DNA from: Mycobacterium sp. E1214
GTDB lineage: Bacteria; Actinomycetota; Actinomycetes; Mycobacteriales; Mycobacteriaceae
Assembly (NCBI RefSeq): GCF_001666755.1
Contig: NZ_LZJC01000088.1
Span: 85,481-149,480, forward strand
DNA length: 64,000 nucleotides
Direction of reading: 5' to 3'
Shown: in pieces, positions 28,051-37,879 of the stretch
Position numbering within the stretch: position 1 is the stretch's first letter
Layout: each line of letters begins with the position of its first letter
Translations under genes and position numbers: made by a program
Notes under the pieces: model-generated
Seen by the model: the letters and a program-made list of their open reading frames with translations, nothing else
The model's database searches: none
Told to the model about the DNA's origin: nothing

Positions 28051-28962
28051 TCAGTCGCGGGTCGCGGCGACGTAGTGCAGGTCGCCGAAGGCCGCCAGCT
28101 CGGTCTCCGGGAACTCAAATCCGTTGCGCGCGTACAGCTCCTTGGCGGGGTGGGCGGTCACCTGCCAACCGTGCTCGCTCAGGTAGTCGACCACGACGTT
28201 GCGCTCACCCTGGTAGAACAGGTCGGCCGCATCGAGGTCGAACCCGGCGCGGCGCCACCGCTCCGTGATGCTCTGGATCCGCTCGTTGGTGAACGCGTTC
28301 GGGTCTGGCACGTGTTCGGTCGCCAGCCGGCTGCCCGGCGCACTGAGCGCGGTGATGTGGTCGAACAGCCGGTCCTGCGCCTCCGGCGGCAGGTAGGGCA
28401 GCAACCCCTCGGCGCTCCACGCGGTCGGCTGGTCGACGTCGAAGCCGTGCTGGCGCAACGCCGCCGGCCAGTCGTCGCGCAGGTCGATGGCGACGGCGCG
28501 GCGCTCGGCGGTCGGCTCGGCGCCGAGCCCGGCCAGCGTGGTGCTCTTGAACTCGATCACCCGCGGCTGGTCCACCTCGTAGACGACGGTCCCGGCCGGC
28601 CAGGCCAGCCGGTAGGCCCGGGTGTCCAGGCCGGACGCCAAGATCACCGCCTGGCGGACACCCGCACCGGCGGCGCCGGTGAAGAAGTCGTCGAAAAACC
28701 TGGTGCGCACGGTCATCTGCTCGATCCGGGTGCGCCGGTTCAGCAGCGGGTCGTCGTCGAAGTCGAGGTCGCCGTCGATGATCCGGATGAACGGGTCCAG
28801 CCCCACGGCGCGCACCAGGGGATCGGCCCAGGGGTCGTCGAGCAGCGCGTCGGGCCCCTGGGAGGCGAGCGCACGAGACGCCGCGACCATCGTCGCGGTC
28901 GCGCCCACGCTGGACGCCAGATCCCAGCTGTCACCCTCGGTTCGTCCAGTGTTGGCAGTCAT
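28051..28962 (-). CDS. SAM-dependent methyltransferase, TIGR00027/LCMT-like, copy 2
   Basis: A 303-residue paralogue with [48 protein letters not shown] and [20 protein letters not shown]. The region between the N-box and SAM motif ([17 protein letters not shown]) differs among copies and probably shapes substrate choice. It starts at ATG 28962, 11 bp downstream of copy 3, likely in one transcript with it. Confidence 0.88.
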   Translation of the reverse strand: MTANTGRTEGDSWDLASSVGATATMVAASRALASQGPDALLDDPWADPLVRAVGLDPFIRIIDGDLDFDDDPLLNRRTRIEQMTVRTRFFDDFFTGAAGAGVRQAVILASGLDTRAYRLAWPAGTVVYEVDQPRVIEFKSTTLAGLGAEPTAERRAVAIDLRDDWPAALRQHGFDVDQPTAWSAEGLLPYLPPEAQDRLFDHITALSAPGSRLATEHVPDPNAFTNERIQSITERWRRAGFDLDAADLFYQGERNVVVDYLSEHGWQVTAHPAKELYARNGFEFPETELAAFGDLHYVAATRD

Positions 28963-28973
28963 CGGCCGCGCTC

Positions 28974-29930
28974 CTATTCCGCGTTCTTGGTCAGGGTGCC
29001 GCTGGTGTAAAGCATCTCGCCCATCCGCATGTCGTCGTCGTCGAACGGCGGAAGACCGTTGGCGGCGAACAGGTCTCGGATGCTGGCGCTGGTCAGCTCC
29101 CAGCCTTGGGCGCCGAGGTACGGTACCGCCTCGTTGCGCTCACCGAAGTAGACCAGCCCGGCCATGTCCAGGTCGAAGCCGTGCGCGCGCCAGCGCTCGG
29201 AGATCGCGCGCATGCGCTCCTTGAGCTTGTCCTCTTCACCCGGTTCGGGGTTGGGCGCGCTTTCGGTGGCGAGCCGGCTCCCCGGTGCGCTGAGTTCGGT
29301 GATCGTGTCGAGCAGACGGTCCTGCGCCTCCGGCGGCAGGTAGCCCAGCAGGCCCTCGGCGCTCCAGGCGGACGGCCGGTCCGGGTCGAAGCCGGCGGCG
29401 CGCAGCGCGGCCGGCCAGTCGTCGCGCAGGTCGACCGCCACCACGCGGCGCTCGGCCGTGGGTTGGGCGCCGAGCTCGGCCAGTGTGCGGGTCTTGAACT
29501 CGATCACCTCGGGCTGGTCCACCTCGTACACGACGGTGCCGGCCGGCCAGGCGAGCCGGTACGCCCGGGCGTCCAGGCCCGAGGCGAGGATGACCACCTG
29601 CTCGATGCCCGCGTTGGTCGCGTTGAGGAAGAACTCGTCGAAGAACTTGGTGCGGACGGCCATGTTGTCGGCCATCCGGGACATCGCGCCGGTGGACCCC
29701 GTCGCGCCGTCGTGCACGTCGTTGAGTTCGCCGGGGTCCAGCTCGCCGCTGGCGAGCTTCGTCAGCAGGTCGACCCCGACTGCGCGGACCAGCGGTTCGG
29801 CGAACGGATCGTCGATCAGCGGCCGCTCGGCGCGGGTCGCCATCGCGCGCGCCGCGGCGACCATGGTCGCGGTCGCGCCCACGCTGGACGCCAGATCCCA
29901 GGTGTCGCCGTCATACCTCGTCGAACTCAT
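28974..29930 (-). CDS. SAM-dependent methyltransferase, TIGR00027/LCMT-like, copy 3
   Basis: A 318-residue paralogue starting [18 protein letters not shown], with [29 protein letters not shown] and [20 protein letters not shown]. It is the first gene of the copy 3-copy 2 transcript, preceded by an AT-rich promoter with the shared AGGCGTAAAGT element. GAGGGG is the likely ribosome site 8-9 nt before ATG. Confidence 0.88.
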   Translation of the reverse strand: MSSTRYDGDTWDLASSVGATATMVAAARAMATRAERPLIDDPFAEPLVRAVGVDLLTKLASGELDPGELNDVHDGATGSTGAMSRMADNMAVRTKFFDEFFLNATNAGIEQVVILASGLDARAYRLAWPAGTVVYEVDQPEVIEFKTRTLAELGAQPTAERRVVAVDLRDDWPAALRAAGFDPDRPSAWSAEGLLGYLPPEAQDRLLDTITELSAPGSRLATESAPNPEPGEEDKLKERMRAISERWRAHGFDLDMAGLVYFGERNEAVPYLGAQGWELTSASIRDLFAANGLPPFDDDDMRMGEMLYTSGTLTKNAE

Positions 29931-30111
29931 GAACCGCCCCTCACAAAATAGTTAGTCGTCCTCAGTTAATAATTAGCCGATATAACCACCACTTTACGCC
30001 TCCCGGCGGTGCGGGCAACCGCCAGACGTCGTCGCGCGGCCACCCGCACGCCGCGACGAAGTTACGGTCGGATGTAGCGCGATCCGCCCACCGGCGTTCT
30101 AGGCTGATGCA
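29931..30111. promoter_or_regulatory. divergent promoter region, methyltransferase copy 3 / GNAT
   Basis: An AT-rich island in a GC-rich region. On the minus strand it contains AGGCGTAAAGT (complement of 29991-30001), followed by AT-rich boxes including GCTAATTATT, then the copy 3 start. The same 11-mer occurs upstream of copy 6 at 33593-33603. On the plus strand TAGGCT (30100-30105) lies 6 nt before the GNAT ATG and would give a leaderless message. Confidence 0.5.
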
Positions 30112-30777
30112 ATGACCGACCACGACCGCAAAGCCGCCCGCCGCGAGATCGCCGACGCCCTGTCCAAAGCCGTGGAGCGGCGGCACGAAATCGCCGACGC
30201 CGTCGTGGAATCCGAGAACCTGGCGGCGGCGGTCGCGGCGATCGCCGCCCTGCTGGAGACCAACGCGGCGGCCGCCGAAGCGGTGATGAGCATGTCGTTC
30301 GATCAGCTCACCATCGACTCGCGGCGCAAGATCCTCGCCGAACTCGAAGACCTCAACGCCCAGCTCAGCTTCACCCTGGGCGAGCGCCCGGCGAGTTCGG
30401 GGGACACCCTGGAGCTGCGGCCGTTCTCGGCGACCGAGGACCGCGACATCTTCGCGGTCCGCACCGAGGAGATGGGAGCGGCCGGCGACGGTTCCGGCGG
30501 CCCGGCCGGCAACCTCGACGACGAGATCAGCGCCGCCTTGCACCGCGTCGACGACGAAGAGGCCGCCTGGTTCGTGGCCGTCGACTCCGGGCAGAAGGTG
30601 GGGATGGTGTTCGGCGAGCTGGCCCACGGCGAGGTCTCCGTACGCATCTGGATCCACCCCGACCACCGCAAGCGGGGCTACGGCACCGCCGCGCTGCGCA
30701 AGTCACGCTCGGAGATGGCGTGGTGTTTCCCGGCGGTGCCGATGGTCGTCCGCGCGCCGGCGGCCAACCCGCGCTGA
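30112..30777 (+). CDS. GNAT acetyltransferase with GyrA-like helical N-terminal domain
   Basis: A 221-residue protein. Residues 100-221 form a GNAT fold (TLELRPFSATEDRDIFAVR, AWFVAVDSGQKVGMVFGEL, then acetyl-CoA motif IHPDHRKRGYGTAALRKS). Residues 5-80 resemble the coiled tower helices of GyrA/ParC: REIADALSKAVERRHEI through LLETNAAAAEAVMSM and LTIDSRRKILAELEDL, matching the LSEEQA...ILDMRL..LT...R.KI pattern. M. tuberculosis Rv0730 is a GNAT in the same neighbourhood. Substrate is unknown. It splits the methyltransferase array and is convergent with copy 4 (4-bp gap). Confidence 0.78.
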   Translation: MTDHDRKAARREIADALSKAVERRHEIADAVVESENLAAAVAAIAALLETNAAAAEAVMSMSFDQLTIDSRRKILAELEDLNAQLSFTLGERPASSGDTLELRPFSATEDRDIFAVRTEEMGAAGDGSGGPAGNLDDEISAALHRVDDEEAAWFVAVDSGQKVGMVFGELAHGEVSVRIWIHPDHRKRGYGTAALRKSRSEMAWCFPAVPMVVRAPAANPR

Positions 30778-30781
30778 CTCC

Positions 30782-31711
30782 CTATTGCAGCACCGCGGTG
30801 ACGGCGATGCTGTTCTGCAGCGACTCCAGGCTGTCGCCCGGCGGAATCGTGAGCCCGGCCTCGGCGAACATGTCCGCGCGGGTGCGCGTCGACACCTGCC
30901 ACCCGCGGGCGCTAAGGTAGTCGGCCGCGGGGGTGCGCTCGCCGTAATAGACCAGGTTCGACACGTCGACGTCGAACCCGTACGGCCCCCAGCGGCGCGC
31001 CATCGCCTTGGTCCGTCGTTCCAGCAGTGGCATTCCGTCGCGGTGGTATTCGGTCGCCAGCCGGCTGCCCGGGGCGCTCAGCGCGGTGATGGCGTCGAAC
31101 AGCTTGTCCTGCGCCTCGGGCGGCAGGTACATCAGCAATCCCTCGGCGCTCCATGCGCTGGGCCGCGACTCGTCGAAGCCCGCCTGGCGCAGCGGCGTCA
31201 GCCAGTCGTCGCGCAGGTCGACCGCGACGGTCCGCCGGTCCGCGGTGGGCTCGGCGCCCAGCCGCGCCAGCGTGGCGGACTTGAACTCGATCACCGCCGG
31301 CTGGTCGACCTCGTAGACGACCGTCCCCGCCGGCCACGGCAGGCGGTACGGGCGTGAGTCGAGTCCGGAGGCGAGGATGACGGCCTGGCCGACGCCGGCG
31401 GCGGTCGCGTCGGTGAAGAAATCGTCGAAGAAGCGGGTGCGGGTGGCCATCATGTTGACCATCCGCTGCAGGTTGTATTCGACGTCGTGGTCGGCGTCGG
31501 GTTCCAGGCCGCCGGTCTCGTCGGTGATCTCGCCGTCGAGCACGCGGATGAAAAATTCCTTGCCCACCGCGCGGACCAGGGGGTCGGCGAACGGGTCGTC
31601 GATCAGCGCGTCGGCGCGCTTGCTGGCCAGCGCCCGGGCGGCGGCCACCCACGTCGCCGTCGCGCCCACGCTGGAGGCCAGATCCCAGGTGTCTTGGTCG
31701 GTGCGTGTCAT
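30782..31711 (-). CDS. SAM-dependent methyltransferase, TIGR00027/LCMT-like, copy 4
   Basis: A 309-residue paralogue starting [20 protein letters not shown], the same opening as copy 6, with [29 protein letters not shown] and [23 protein letters not shown] 31711 overlaps the stop of copy 5 by 4 bp. An in-frame extension beyond 31711 runs over copy 5 and is a shadow. It is the last gene of the copy 6-5-4 transcript. Confidence 0.88.
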   Translation of the reverse strand: MTRTDQDTWDLASSVGATATWVAAARALASKRADALIDDPFADPLVRAVGKEFFIRVLDGEITDETGGLEPDADHDVEYNLQRMVNMMATRTRFFDDFFTDATAAGVGQAVILASGLDSRPYRLPWPAGTVVYEVDQPAVIEFKSATLARLGAEPTADRRTVAVDLRDDWLTPLRQAGFDESRPSAWSAEGLLMYLPPEAQDKLFDAITALSAPGSRLATEYHRDGMPLLERRTKAMARRWGPYGFDVDVSNLVYYGERTPAADYLSARGWQVSTRTRADMFAEAGLTIPPGDSLESLQNSIAVTAVLQ

Positions 31712-32637
31712 CCTGCGCCCTTCTCGGTCAGCGTCGCCGTCACGTACTTGATGTCCCCGAAAGCGGCCGTCGAGTCCTGTGGGAAATCGAATCCGTTGTG
31801 CGCGTAGAGCTCCGGGGTGCCGTGCGCGGTGGATTCCCACCCGCGCTCCGCCAGGTAGGCCACCACGTCGTGGCGTTCGCCGGCGTACACCAGGTCCTTC
31901 CAGTCCAGGTCCAGCCCGAGCCGCCGCCAGCGCTGGCTGATGTCGCGGCCCCGCTTCTCGATGCGGTCGCGGATGTCCGGGACGTAGCCGGTGCCGATCC
32001 GGCTCCCGGCGGCGGATAGCGCGGTGATGTTGTCGAACAGGCGGTCCTGCGCGTCGGGCGGCAGGTAACCGAGCAGCCCTTCGGCGATCCACGCCGTCGG
32101 GCGCGCCGCGTCGAACCCGTGGTCGCGCAGGGCGGCTGGCCAGTCGTCGCGCAGGTCGACGCCCACCGCGCGGCGGTCGGCGGCCGGGCTCGCGCCCAGA
32201 TCGGCCAGGGTGCGGGTCTTGAATTCGATGACCGTCGGTTGGTCGATCTCGAAGAGCACGGTGCCCGCCGGCCACGGCAACCGGTAGGCGCGGGTGTCAA
32301 GCCCGGACGCCAGGATGACGGCCTGACGAATACCGGCGTCGGTGGCGTCGCGGAAGAACGCGTCGAAGAACCGGGTGCGCACGGCCATGCCCTCGCTGAG
32401 CCGCCGGGCCGTGAACGCGGGGTCGTCCTCGGCGACCTCGATGTCACCGTTCATCATGCGGATGAAGGCGTCGACGCCGACGGCGGTCACCAACGGTTCG
32501 GCGTAAGGGTCGTCGAGCAGCGGGTCGGGGCCCTTGGAGGCCAGCGCCCGCCGGGCGGCCACCGCGGTGGCGGTGGCGCCGACGCTGGACGCCAGATCCC
32601 ACGTGTCGCCGTCGAAACGCTGGGTGTTGGTGGTCAT
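31708..32637 (-). CDS. SAM-dependent methyltransferase, TIGR00027/LCMT-like, copy 5
   Basis: A 309-residue paralogue ([20 protein letters not shown]) with [29 protein letters not shown] and [20 protein letters not shown]. It is translationally coupled to copy 4 by ATGA and begins 7 bp after copy 6. A Glu to Phe-Glu-Ile change in the acidic motif (LFEIDQP rather than VYEVDQP) keeps the acidic residue. Confidence 0.88.
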   Translation of the reverse strand: MTTNTQRFDGDTWDLASSVGATATAVAARRALASKGPDPLLDDPYAEPLVTAVGVDAFIRMMNGDIEVAEDDPAFTARRLSEGMAVRTRFFDAFFRDATDAGIRQAVILASGLDTRAYRLPWPAGTVLFEIDQPTVIEFKTRTLADLGASPAADRRAVGVDLRDDWPAALRDHGFDAARPTAWIAEGLLGYLPPDAQDRLFDNITALSAAGSRIGTGYVPDIRDRIEKRGRDISQRWRRLGLDLDWKDLVYAGERHDVVAYLAERGWESTAHGTPELYAHNGFDFPQDSTAAFGDIKYVTATLTEKGAG

Positions 32638-32644
32638 GGCGCCC

Positions 32645-33547
32645 CTATCCCAGCGTGGCGACGACGGAGACGATGTTGCGCAGTTGCGAGGTTTCGTCGT
32701 CCGGGAAGGCCAGTCCGTAGTCGGCGAAGTACTCGCGCCGCTCCCGCGTGCTCACGTGCCAGCCCAGGCCGCCGAGATAGTCCACGACGTTGCTGCGCTC
32801 GCCGTCGAAGAACAGCCCCGACAGGTCGATGTCGCACCCGATGTTGGCCCACCGCTCGTTGAACTGCTTCGCGCGCTCGCTCATCGTGCGGCCGGAGTCG
32901 CCGTGGTACTCGGTGGCCAGCTTGCTTCCCGGGGCGCTGAGCGCGGTGATGTTGTCGAACAGCCGGTCCTGCGCCTCGGGCGGCAGGTACATCAGCAGGC
33001 CCTCGGCGCTCCAGGCGCTCGGCTGGGACACGTCGAACCCCGCGGCCCGCAGGGCGGCCGGCCAGTCGTCGCGCAGGTCGATGCTGACCGTGCGCCGCTC
33101 CGCAGTGGGCGTGGCGCCCAGGCCGGCCATCGTGGTGCTTTTGAACTCCACCACTTGCGGTTGGTCCACCTCGTAGACGACGGTCCCGGCCGGCCAGCTC
33201 AGGCGGTAGGCCCGGGCGTCGAGGCCGGCGGCCAGGATCACCGACTGGCGGATCCCGTCGCGGGCGGCGTTGAGGAAGAAGTCGTCGAAGAAGCGGGTGC
33301 GCACGGCGATCGAGTCGGTTTCGAGCTGCAGGTCCTGCTCGCCGCCGTCGGGGCCGGCCTCGATGTCGTGGTCCACCAGGCGGCGGAAGAACTCCAGCCC
33401 GACTGCGCGCACCAGCGGCGCGGCGAAGGGGTCGTCGATGATGGGGTGGGGGCCCTCGCTGGCCAGCGCGCGTGCCGCGGCGACCATGGTGGCGGTCGCG
33501 CCGACGCTGGAGGCCAAGTCCCAGGTGTCTTGATCGGTGCGTGTCAT
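32645..33547 (-). CDS. SAM-dependent methyltransferase, TIGR00027/LCMT-like, copy 6
   Basis: A 300-residue paralogue ([20 protein letters not shown]) with [31 protein letters not shown] and [20 protein letters not shown]. It is the first gene of the copy 6-5-4 operon. A ribosome site (CAGGAGCAGC) precedes ATG 33547, and the upstream promoter shares AGGCGTAAAGT with copy 3. Shared openings with copy 4 suggest duplication within the array. Confidence 0.88.
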   Translation of the reverse strand: MTRTDQDTWDLASSVGATATMVAAARALASEGPHPIIDDPFAAPLVRAVGLEFFRRLVDHDIEAGPDGGEQDLQLETDSIAVRTRFFDDFFLNAARDGIRQSVILAAGLDARAYRLSWPAGTVVYEVDQPQVVEFKSTTMAGLGATPTAERRTVSIDLRDDWPAALRAAGFDVSQPSAWSAEGLLMYLPPEAQDRLFDNITALSAPGSKLATEYHGDSGRTMSERAKQFNERWANIGCDIDLSGLFFDGERSNVVDYLGGLGWHVSTRERREYFADYGLAFPDDETSQLRNIVSVVATLG

Positions 33548-33809
33548 GCTGCTCCTGTTTCAAATATTTAGCAAAAGCAACGAGCGACTCGTACTTTACG
33601 CCTATTCGCTTTGCATTTCCTGTGACCTTTTCGGGTGCGGCGCGGGCGCGTGGCGGCGGCCGGCGCGGGCTGCTAGACGGCCCTTGACCGGAGCCGTCCC
33701 GGTCAGCTGTTAGTCTCGTACACGGTTTGACGCGCGACGCCGTACGTCCTGGCCTGCGAGTGTTGGGCGCGTAATTGCAGGATCACACCCCGGCTGCGCA
33801 GGAGGAAGA
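33548..33809. promoter_or_regulatory. divergent promoter region, methyltransferase copy 6 / secY
   Basis: The minus-strand promoter includes AGGCGTAAAGT (complement of 33593-33603), a 13-bp inverted repeat ACGAG-CGA-CTCGT (33580-33592) and GCTAAATATT. The plus-strand part has a TGACCGG/CCGGTCA inverted repeat (33685-33705) and TAGTCT (33711-33716) as a plausible secY -10. GGAGGAAG lies 3 nt before the secY GTG. Confidence 0.45.
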
Positions 33810-35135
33810 GTGCTTTCGGCTTTCATCTCATCGCTGCGGACAGTCGATCTGAGACGGAAGATCCTCTTCACGCTTGGCATCGTCGTCCTCTACCGCGTCG
33901 GCGCCGCGCTGCCGTCGCCCGGCGTCAACTACCCCAACGTGCAGCAGTGCATCAAAGAGGCCAGCGGCGGCGCGGCCGGACAGATCTACTCGCTGATCAA
34001 TCTGTTCTCCGGCGGGGCGCTGCTCAAGCTCACGGTCTTCGCGGTGGGCGTGATGCCGTACATCACCGCCAGCATCATCGTGCAGCTGCTCACGGTCGTC
34101 ATCCCGCGGTTCGAGGAACTGCGCAAGGAGGGCCAGTCCGGCCAGGCCAAGATGACGCAGTACACCCGCTACCTGGCGATCGCGCTGGCCATCCTGCAGG
34201 CCACCAGCATCGTGGCCCTGGCCGCCAACGGCGGGCTGCTGCAGGGCTGCTCGCTGGACATCATCGCCGACCAGAGCATCTTCACGCTGGTCGTCATCGT
34301 CTTGGTGATGACCAGCGGCGCCGCCCTGGTCATGTGGATGGGTGAGCTGATCACCGAGCGCGGCATCGGCAACGGCATGTCGTTGCTGATCTTCGTCGGC
34401 ATCGCCGCCCGCATCCCCGCCGAGGGCAAGTCCATCCTGGACAGCCGCGGCGGTGCGATCTTCGCGGCGGTGTGCGTCGCCGCGCTGCTCATCATCGTCG
34501 GCGTGGTGTTCGTCGAGCAGGGTCAGCGCCGCATCCCCGTGCAGTACGCCAAGCGCATGGTGGGCCGGCGCATGTACGGCGGGACGTCGACGTACCTGCC
34601 GCTCAAGGTGAACCAGGCCGGCGTCATCCCGGTCATTTTCGCCTCGTCGCTCATCTACATTCCGCACCTGATCACCCAGCTGATCCGCAGCGGCAGCGGC
34701 GGCGTCGGCAACAGCTGGTGGGACAAGTTCGTCGGCAGCTACCTGTCCGACCCGAGCGACCCCATCTACATCAGCATCTACTTCGGCTTGATCATCTTCT
34801 TCACGTACTTCTACGTCTCGATCACGTTCAACCCCGACGAGCGGGCCGACGAGATGAAGAAGTTCGGCGGGTTCATCCCCGGCATCCGGCCGGGGAAACC
34901 CACCGCCGACTACCTGCGTTACGTGCTGAGCCGGATCACCCTGCCGGGCTCGATCTACCTCGGCGCGATCTCGGTGTTGCCGAACCTCTTCCTGCAGATC
35001 GGCAACGGCGGAGCGGTGCAGAACTTGCCGTTCGGCGGTACCGCGGTTTTGATCATGATTGGCGTCGGCTTGGATACGGTCAAGCAGATCGAGAGTCAGC
35101 TGATGCAGCGCAACTATGAAGGGTTCCTCAAGTGA
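33810..35135 (+). CDS. secY: preprotein translocase subunit SecY
   Basis: A 441-residue, ten-TM translocon channel. It starts [20 protein letters not shown] (GTG). It has the plug region [21 protein letters not shown], the SecY signatures [15 protein letters not shown] and [19 protein letters not shown], and the cytosolic loop [16 protein letters not shown]. With SecE and SecG it forms the export channel. Its GTGA overlaps the adk start, so adk is translationally coupled. Confidence 0.98.
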   Translation: MLSAFISSLRTVDLRRKILFTLGIVVLYRVGAALPSPGVNYPNVQQCIKEASGGAAGQIYSLINLFSGGALLKLTVFAVGVMPYITASIIVQLLTVVIPRFEELRKEGQSGQAKMTQYTRYLAIALAILQATSIVALAANGGLLQGCSLDIIADQSIFTLVVIVLVMTSGAALVMWMGELITERGIGNGMSLLIFVGIAARIPAEGKSILDSRGGAIFAAVCVAALLIIVGVVFVEQGQRRIPVQYAKRMVGRRMYGGTSTYLPLKVNQAGVIPVIFASSLIYIPHLITQLIRSGSGGVGNSWWDKFVGSYLSDPSDPIYISIYFGLIIFFTYFYVSITFNPDERADEMKKFGGFIPGIRPGKPTADYLRYVLSRITLPGSIYLGAISVLPNLFLQIGNGGAVQNLPFGGTAVLIMIGVGLDTVKQIESQLMQRNYEGFLK

Positions 35136-35677
35136 GAGTCGTTTTGCTGGGGCCTCCCGGGGCGGGCAAGGGAACGCAGGCTCAAAAGCTCTCCGAGAAG
35201 TTGGGGATCCCGCATCTGTCCACCGGTGATCTGTTCCGCAGCAACATCGAGAACGGCACCGAGTTGGGGCTGGAGGCCAAGCGTTACCTGGATGCCGGTG
35301 ATTTGGTGCCCTCGGAGTTGACCAATCAGCTCGTCGCGGACCGTCTCGATGATCCCGACGTCGCCAACGGGTTCATCCTGGACGGGTATCCGCGCTCGGT
35401 GGAGCAGGCCAAGGCGTTGCACGGCATGCTCGAGCGCCGGGGTGGGGACATCGATGCGGTGTTGGAGTTTCGGGTGTCTGAGGACGAGTTGTTGCAGCGG
35501 CTCAAGGGCCGCGGGCGTGCCGATGACACCGAGGAGATCATCATCAACCGGATGAAGGTCTACCGCGACGAGACCGCGCCGCTGCTGGACTACTACCGCG
35601 ACGAGCTCAAGACCGTCGACGCCGTCGGAACCATGGACGAGGTCTTCGCCCGCGCGCTGCAAGCGCTGGGCCAGTAA
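35132..35677 (+). CDS. adk: adenylate kinase
   Basis: A 181-residue short-lid adenylate kinase. The P-loop is [14 protein letters not shown], the AMP-binding region follows as [11 protein letters not shown], and [13 protein letters not shown] is the family signature. The LID is abbreviated ([16 protein letters not shown]), as in M. tuberculosis Adk. It balances ATP, ADP and AMP. The GTG start overlaps secY by 4 bp; map follows after 2 bp. Confidence 0.98.
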   Translation: MRVVLLGPPGAGKGTQAQKLSEKLGIPHLSTGDLFRSNIENGTELGLEAKRYLDAGDLVPSELTNQLVADRLDDPDVANGFILDGYPRSVEQAKALHGMLERRGGDIDAVLEFRVSEDELLQRLKGRGRADDTEEIIINRMKVYRDETAPLLDYYRDELKTVDAVGTMDEVFARALQALGQ

Positions 35678-35679
35678 TC

Positions 35680-36489
35680 GTGACGCTGGCGCGGCTGCGC
35701 AGCCGCAAAGTCGTGCCGCAGCGGAGCGCCGGTGAACTCGACGCCATGGCCGCGGCGGGCGTGGCGGTCGCGGCGGCGTTGCACGCGGTCCGCGCGGCCG
35801 CGATCGCCGGGGTGTCGACGCTGAGCCTCGACGAGATCGCCGAATCGGTGATCCGCGAGGCGGGCGCCGTCCCGTCGTTCCTGGGCTACCACGGCTACCC
35901 GGCGTCGATCTGCTCCTCGGTGAACGAGCGGGTGGTCCACGGAATCCCCTCGGCGGCCGAAACCCTGACGCCGGGCGACCTGGTGTCCATCGACTGCGGC
36001 GCGGTGCTCGACGGCTGGCACGGCGACGCCGCGATCACCTTCGGGGTGGGCGCGCTGAGCGAGGCCGACGACGTCCTGTCGCGGGCCACCAGGGAGTCGC
36101 TGGAGGCCGGCATCGCGGCGATGGTCGCCGGCAACCGCCTGACCGACGTCTCGCACGCCATCGAGACCGGCACCCGCGCGGCCGCCGAGCGCTACGGCCG
36201 GGCGTTCGGCATCGTGGAGGGTTACGGCGGCCATGGCATCGGCCGGCACATGCACATGGACCCCTTCCTGCCCAACGAGGGTGCACCCGGGCGCGGCCCG
36301 CTGCTGGCGCCGGGATCCGTGCTGGCCATCGAGCCGATGCTGACCCTGGGCACCGGCAAGACCGTGGTGCTCGACGACGAGTGGACGGTCACCACCACCG
36401 ACGGCTCGCGTGCGGCACACTGGGAACACACGGTTGCGGTCACCGACTCCGGGCCGCGCATCCTGACCTTGGGCGCCGAACTGAACTGA
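35680..36489 (+). CDS. map: methionine aminopeptidase, type I
   Basis: A 269-residue MetAP of the short type (corresponding to Rv0734 MapA). The metal ligands are in [44 protein letters not shown] and [10 protein letters not shown]. It removes N-terminal Met cotranslationally. GTG start follows adk by 2 bp. Its final codons include TGAACT, which is also the predicted -35 of the sigL promoter. Confidence 0.96.
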   Translation: MTLARLRSRKVVPQRSAGELDAMAAAGVAVAAALHAVRAAAIAGVSTLSLDEIAESVIREAGAVPSFLGYHGYPASICSSVNERVVHGIPSAAETLTPGDLVSIDCGAVLDGWHGDAAITFGVGALSEADDVLSRATRESLEAGIAAMVAGNRLTDVSHAIETGTRAAAERYGRAFGIVEGYGGHGIGRHMHMDPFLPNEGAPGRGPLLAPGSVLAIEPMLTLGTGKTVVLDDEWTVTTTDGSRAAHWEHTVAVTDSGPRILTLGAELN

Positions 36490-36509
36490 CCAGCCGTTCG
36501 ACTCGTTTC
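36482..36509 (+). promoter_or_regulatory. predicted SigL autoregulatory promoter
   Basis: TGAACT (36482-36487), a 16-bp spacer and CGTTTC (36504-36509) closely match the published SigL consensus (TGAACC-N16-CGTGTC). The -35 overlaps the map stop codon. The start would be near 36517, with GGAGGTG as ribosome site before the GTG at 36529. Confidence 0.6.
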
Positions 36510-36528
36510 AGTAGTCGGAGGTGATCGA

Positions 36529-37074
36529 GTGGCTCGGGTTGCCGGCACATGGAGGGCGTCTGGGGCTGCGGAAGCCGCTCTGATGAAGGCGCTGTACGAC
36601 GAACACGCCGCGGTGCTGTGGCGCTACGCTTTGCGACTGACGGGGGACGCAAGCCAGTCCGAAGACGTGGTCCAGGAGACGCTGCTGCGGGCCTGGCAGC
36701 ATCCCGAGGTGATCGGCGACACGGAGCGGTCGGCGCGGGCGTGGCTGTTCACGGTGGCCCGCAACATGATCATCGACGATCGGCGCAGCGCGCGCTATCG
36801 CAACGTCGTCGGCTCGACGGACGAGGCGGGCGCCCCGGAGCAGTCCACGCCGGACGAGGTCAACGCGGCCTTGGACCGGTTGCTGATCGCCGACGCCATG
36901 GTCCAGCTGTCGGTGGAGCACCGGGCCGTCATCGAACGGTCCTACTACCGCGGTTGGACCACCGCACAGATTGCTGCAGACCTCGGCATCGCCGAGGGAA
37001 CGGTGAAGTCGCGACTACACTATGCCGTGCGCGCGTTGCGACTCACTCTGCAGGAACTCGGAGTCACCCGATGA
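36529..37074 (+). CDS. sigL: ECF sigma factor SigL
   Basis: A 181-residue ECF sigma factor, close to Rv0735 SigL (177 aa). Region 2 reads LWRYALRLTGDASQSEDVVQ and ETLLRAWQHPEV; region 4 is SVEHRAVIERSYYRGWTTAQ then IAADLGIAEGTVKSRLHYAV. In M. tuberculosis SigL controls cell-envelope, PKS and exported-protein genes and is held by RslA. A SigL-type promoter precedes it. Its TGA overlaps the ATG of a 12-codon mini-ORF that in turn overlaps the rslA start. Confidence 0.93.
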   Translation: MARVAGTWRASGAAEAALMKALYDEHAAVLWRYALRLTGDASQSEDVVQETLLRAWQHPEVIGDTERSARAWLFTVARNMIIDDRRSARYRNVVGSTDEAGAPEQSTPDEVNAALDRLLIADAMVQLSVEHRAVIERSYYRGWTTAQIAADLGIAEGTVKSRLHYAVRALRLTLQELGVTR

Positions 37075-37109
37075 GGGGCTCCGCAGACTTGGGGGTGATG
37101 GGGACATGA
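37071..37109 (+). CDS. 12-codon mini-ORF coupling sigL to rslA
   Basis: ATG 37071 overlaps the sigL stop (ATGA) and encodes MRGSADLGVMGT. Its TGA at 37107-37109 overlaps the rslA ATG at 37106 (ATGA again). Both joints have the geometry of termination-reinitiation, so it could pass ribosomes from sigma to anti-sigma and set their ratio. Expression is not demonstrated. Confidence 0.4.
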   Translation: MRGSADLGVMGT

Positions 37110-37840
37110 AGGAAATGAGGACGCCTGTGCTGGGTGTCGGTACTCCCGATGATCGCTACGCGATGTGGGACGCCGCATACGTTCTGGGCTCCTTGTCCGC
37201 GGCCGAGCGTCGGGAATTCGAGACGCACATGGCGCAGTGCCCGGCGTGCCGCGAGGCGGTCGCCGATCTGAGCGGAGTGCCTGCGCTGCTCTCGCAGCTG
37301 AGCCGCGAGGACGTGGCCGGGATCGACACCCGCGGCGCGGAGTTGCCGGAGCCGCCGGAGATGTCGCCGCAACTGTTGCCGGCGTTGCTGGCGACGGTGC
37401 GCTGGCGGCGCCGCCGCACCCGAATGGTGACCTGGGTGGCTTCCGCCGCCGCGGCCGTGGTCCTGGGGCTCGGGGTGTTCGCGGGCGTGCAGGGGTACGT
37501 CACCCAGCCGCCCCAGCACTCGCCGCAGGCCGCGTCGCAGCAGATGTCGCAGGTCGGCACCAACCTGCTGACCTCCTCGGTCGCGGTGACCAGCCAGCAC
37601 TGGGGGACGTCGATCAACCTGAGTTGCGTCTGCCTGGCCCCGCTGAACGCGCATCACGACACGCTGGCGCTGGTGGTGGTGGGCCGCGACGGAAGTCAGA
37701 CCCGGTTGGCCACCTGGGTGGCCGTGCCCGGTCACACGGCGACGCCCGCGGCCAGCATCTCCACCCCGGTCGACCAGATCGCCGCGGTGCAGGTGGTCGG
37801 GGCCGACAACGGGCAGGTACTGCTGCAACGCTCGCTGTGA
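37106..37840 (+). CDS. rslA: zinc-containing anti-sigma factor RslA
   Basis: A 244-residue membrane anti-sigma factor. The cytoplasmic ZAS domain is YAMWDAAYVLGSLSAAERRE then ETHMAQCPACREAV, with the HxxxCxxC zinc motif. A TM segment lies near residue 110 (MVTWVASAAAAVVLGLGVFA). The external domain is NLLTSSVAVTSQHWGTSINL with SCVCLAPL, ending ISTPVDQIAAVQVVGADNGQ. It binds and silences SigL; zinc loss on oxidation releases it in M. tuberculosis. ATG 37106 is chosen over ATG 37115 because of the ATGA overlap. Confidence 0.92.
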   Translation: MKEMRTPVLGVGTPDDRYAMWDAAYVLGSLSAAERREFETHMAQCPACREAVADLSGVPALLSQLSREDVAGIDTRGAELPEPPEMSPQLLPALLATVRWRRRRTRMVTWVASAAAAVVLGLGVFAGVQGYVTQPPQHSPQAASQQMSQVGTNLLTSSVAVTSQHWGTSINLSCVCLAPLNAHHDTLALVVVGRDGSQTRLATWVAVPGHTATPAASISTPVDQIAAVQVVGADNGQVLLQRSL

Positions 37841-37879
37841 GGTCCACCCGCCGGCGGGGGCGGTGCGGTAAGAAGGGGC

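Noticed and set aside
30782..32275. 497-residue methyltransferase fusion
   Set aside because: The upstream part is an alternate frame of copy 5; ATG 31711 overlaps the copy 5 stop by 4 bp as expected for a coupled gene.
33684..33716. TTGACC as -35 paired with TAGTCT for secY
   Set aside because: The spacer would be 21 bp, too long; only the -10 candidate is kept.
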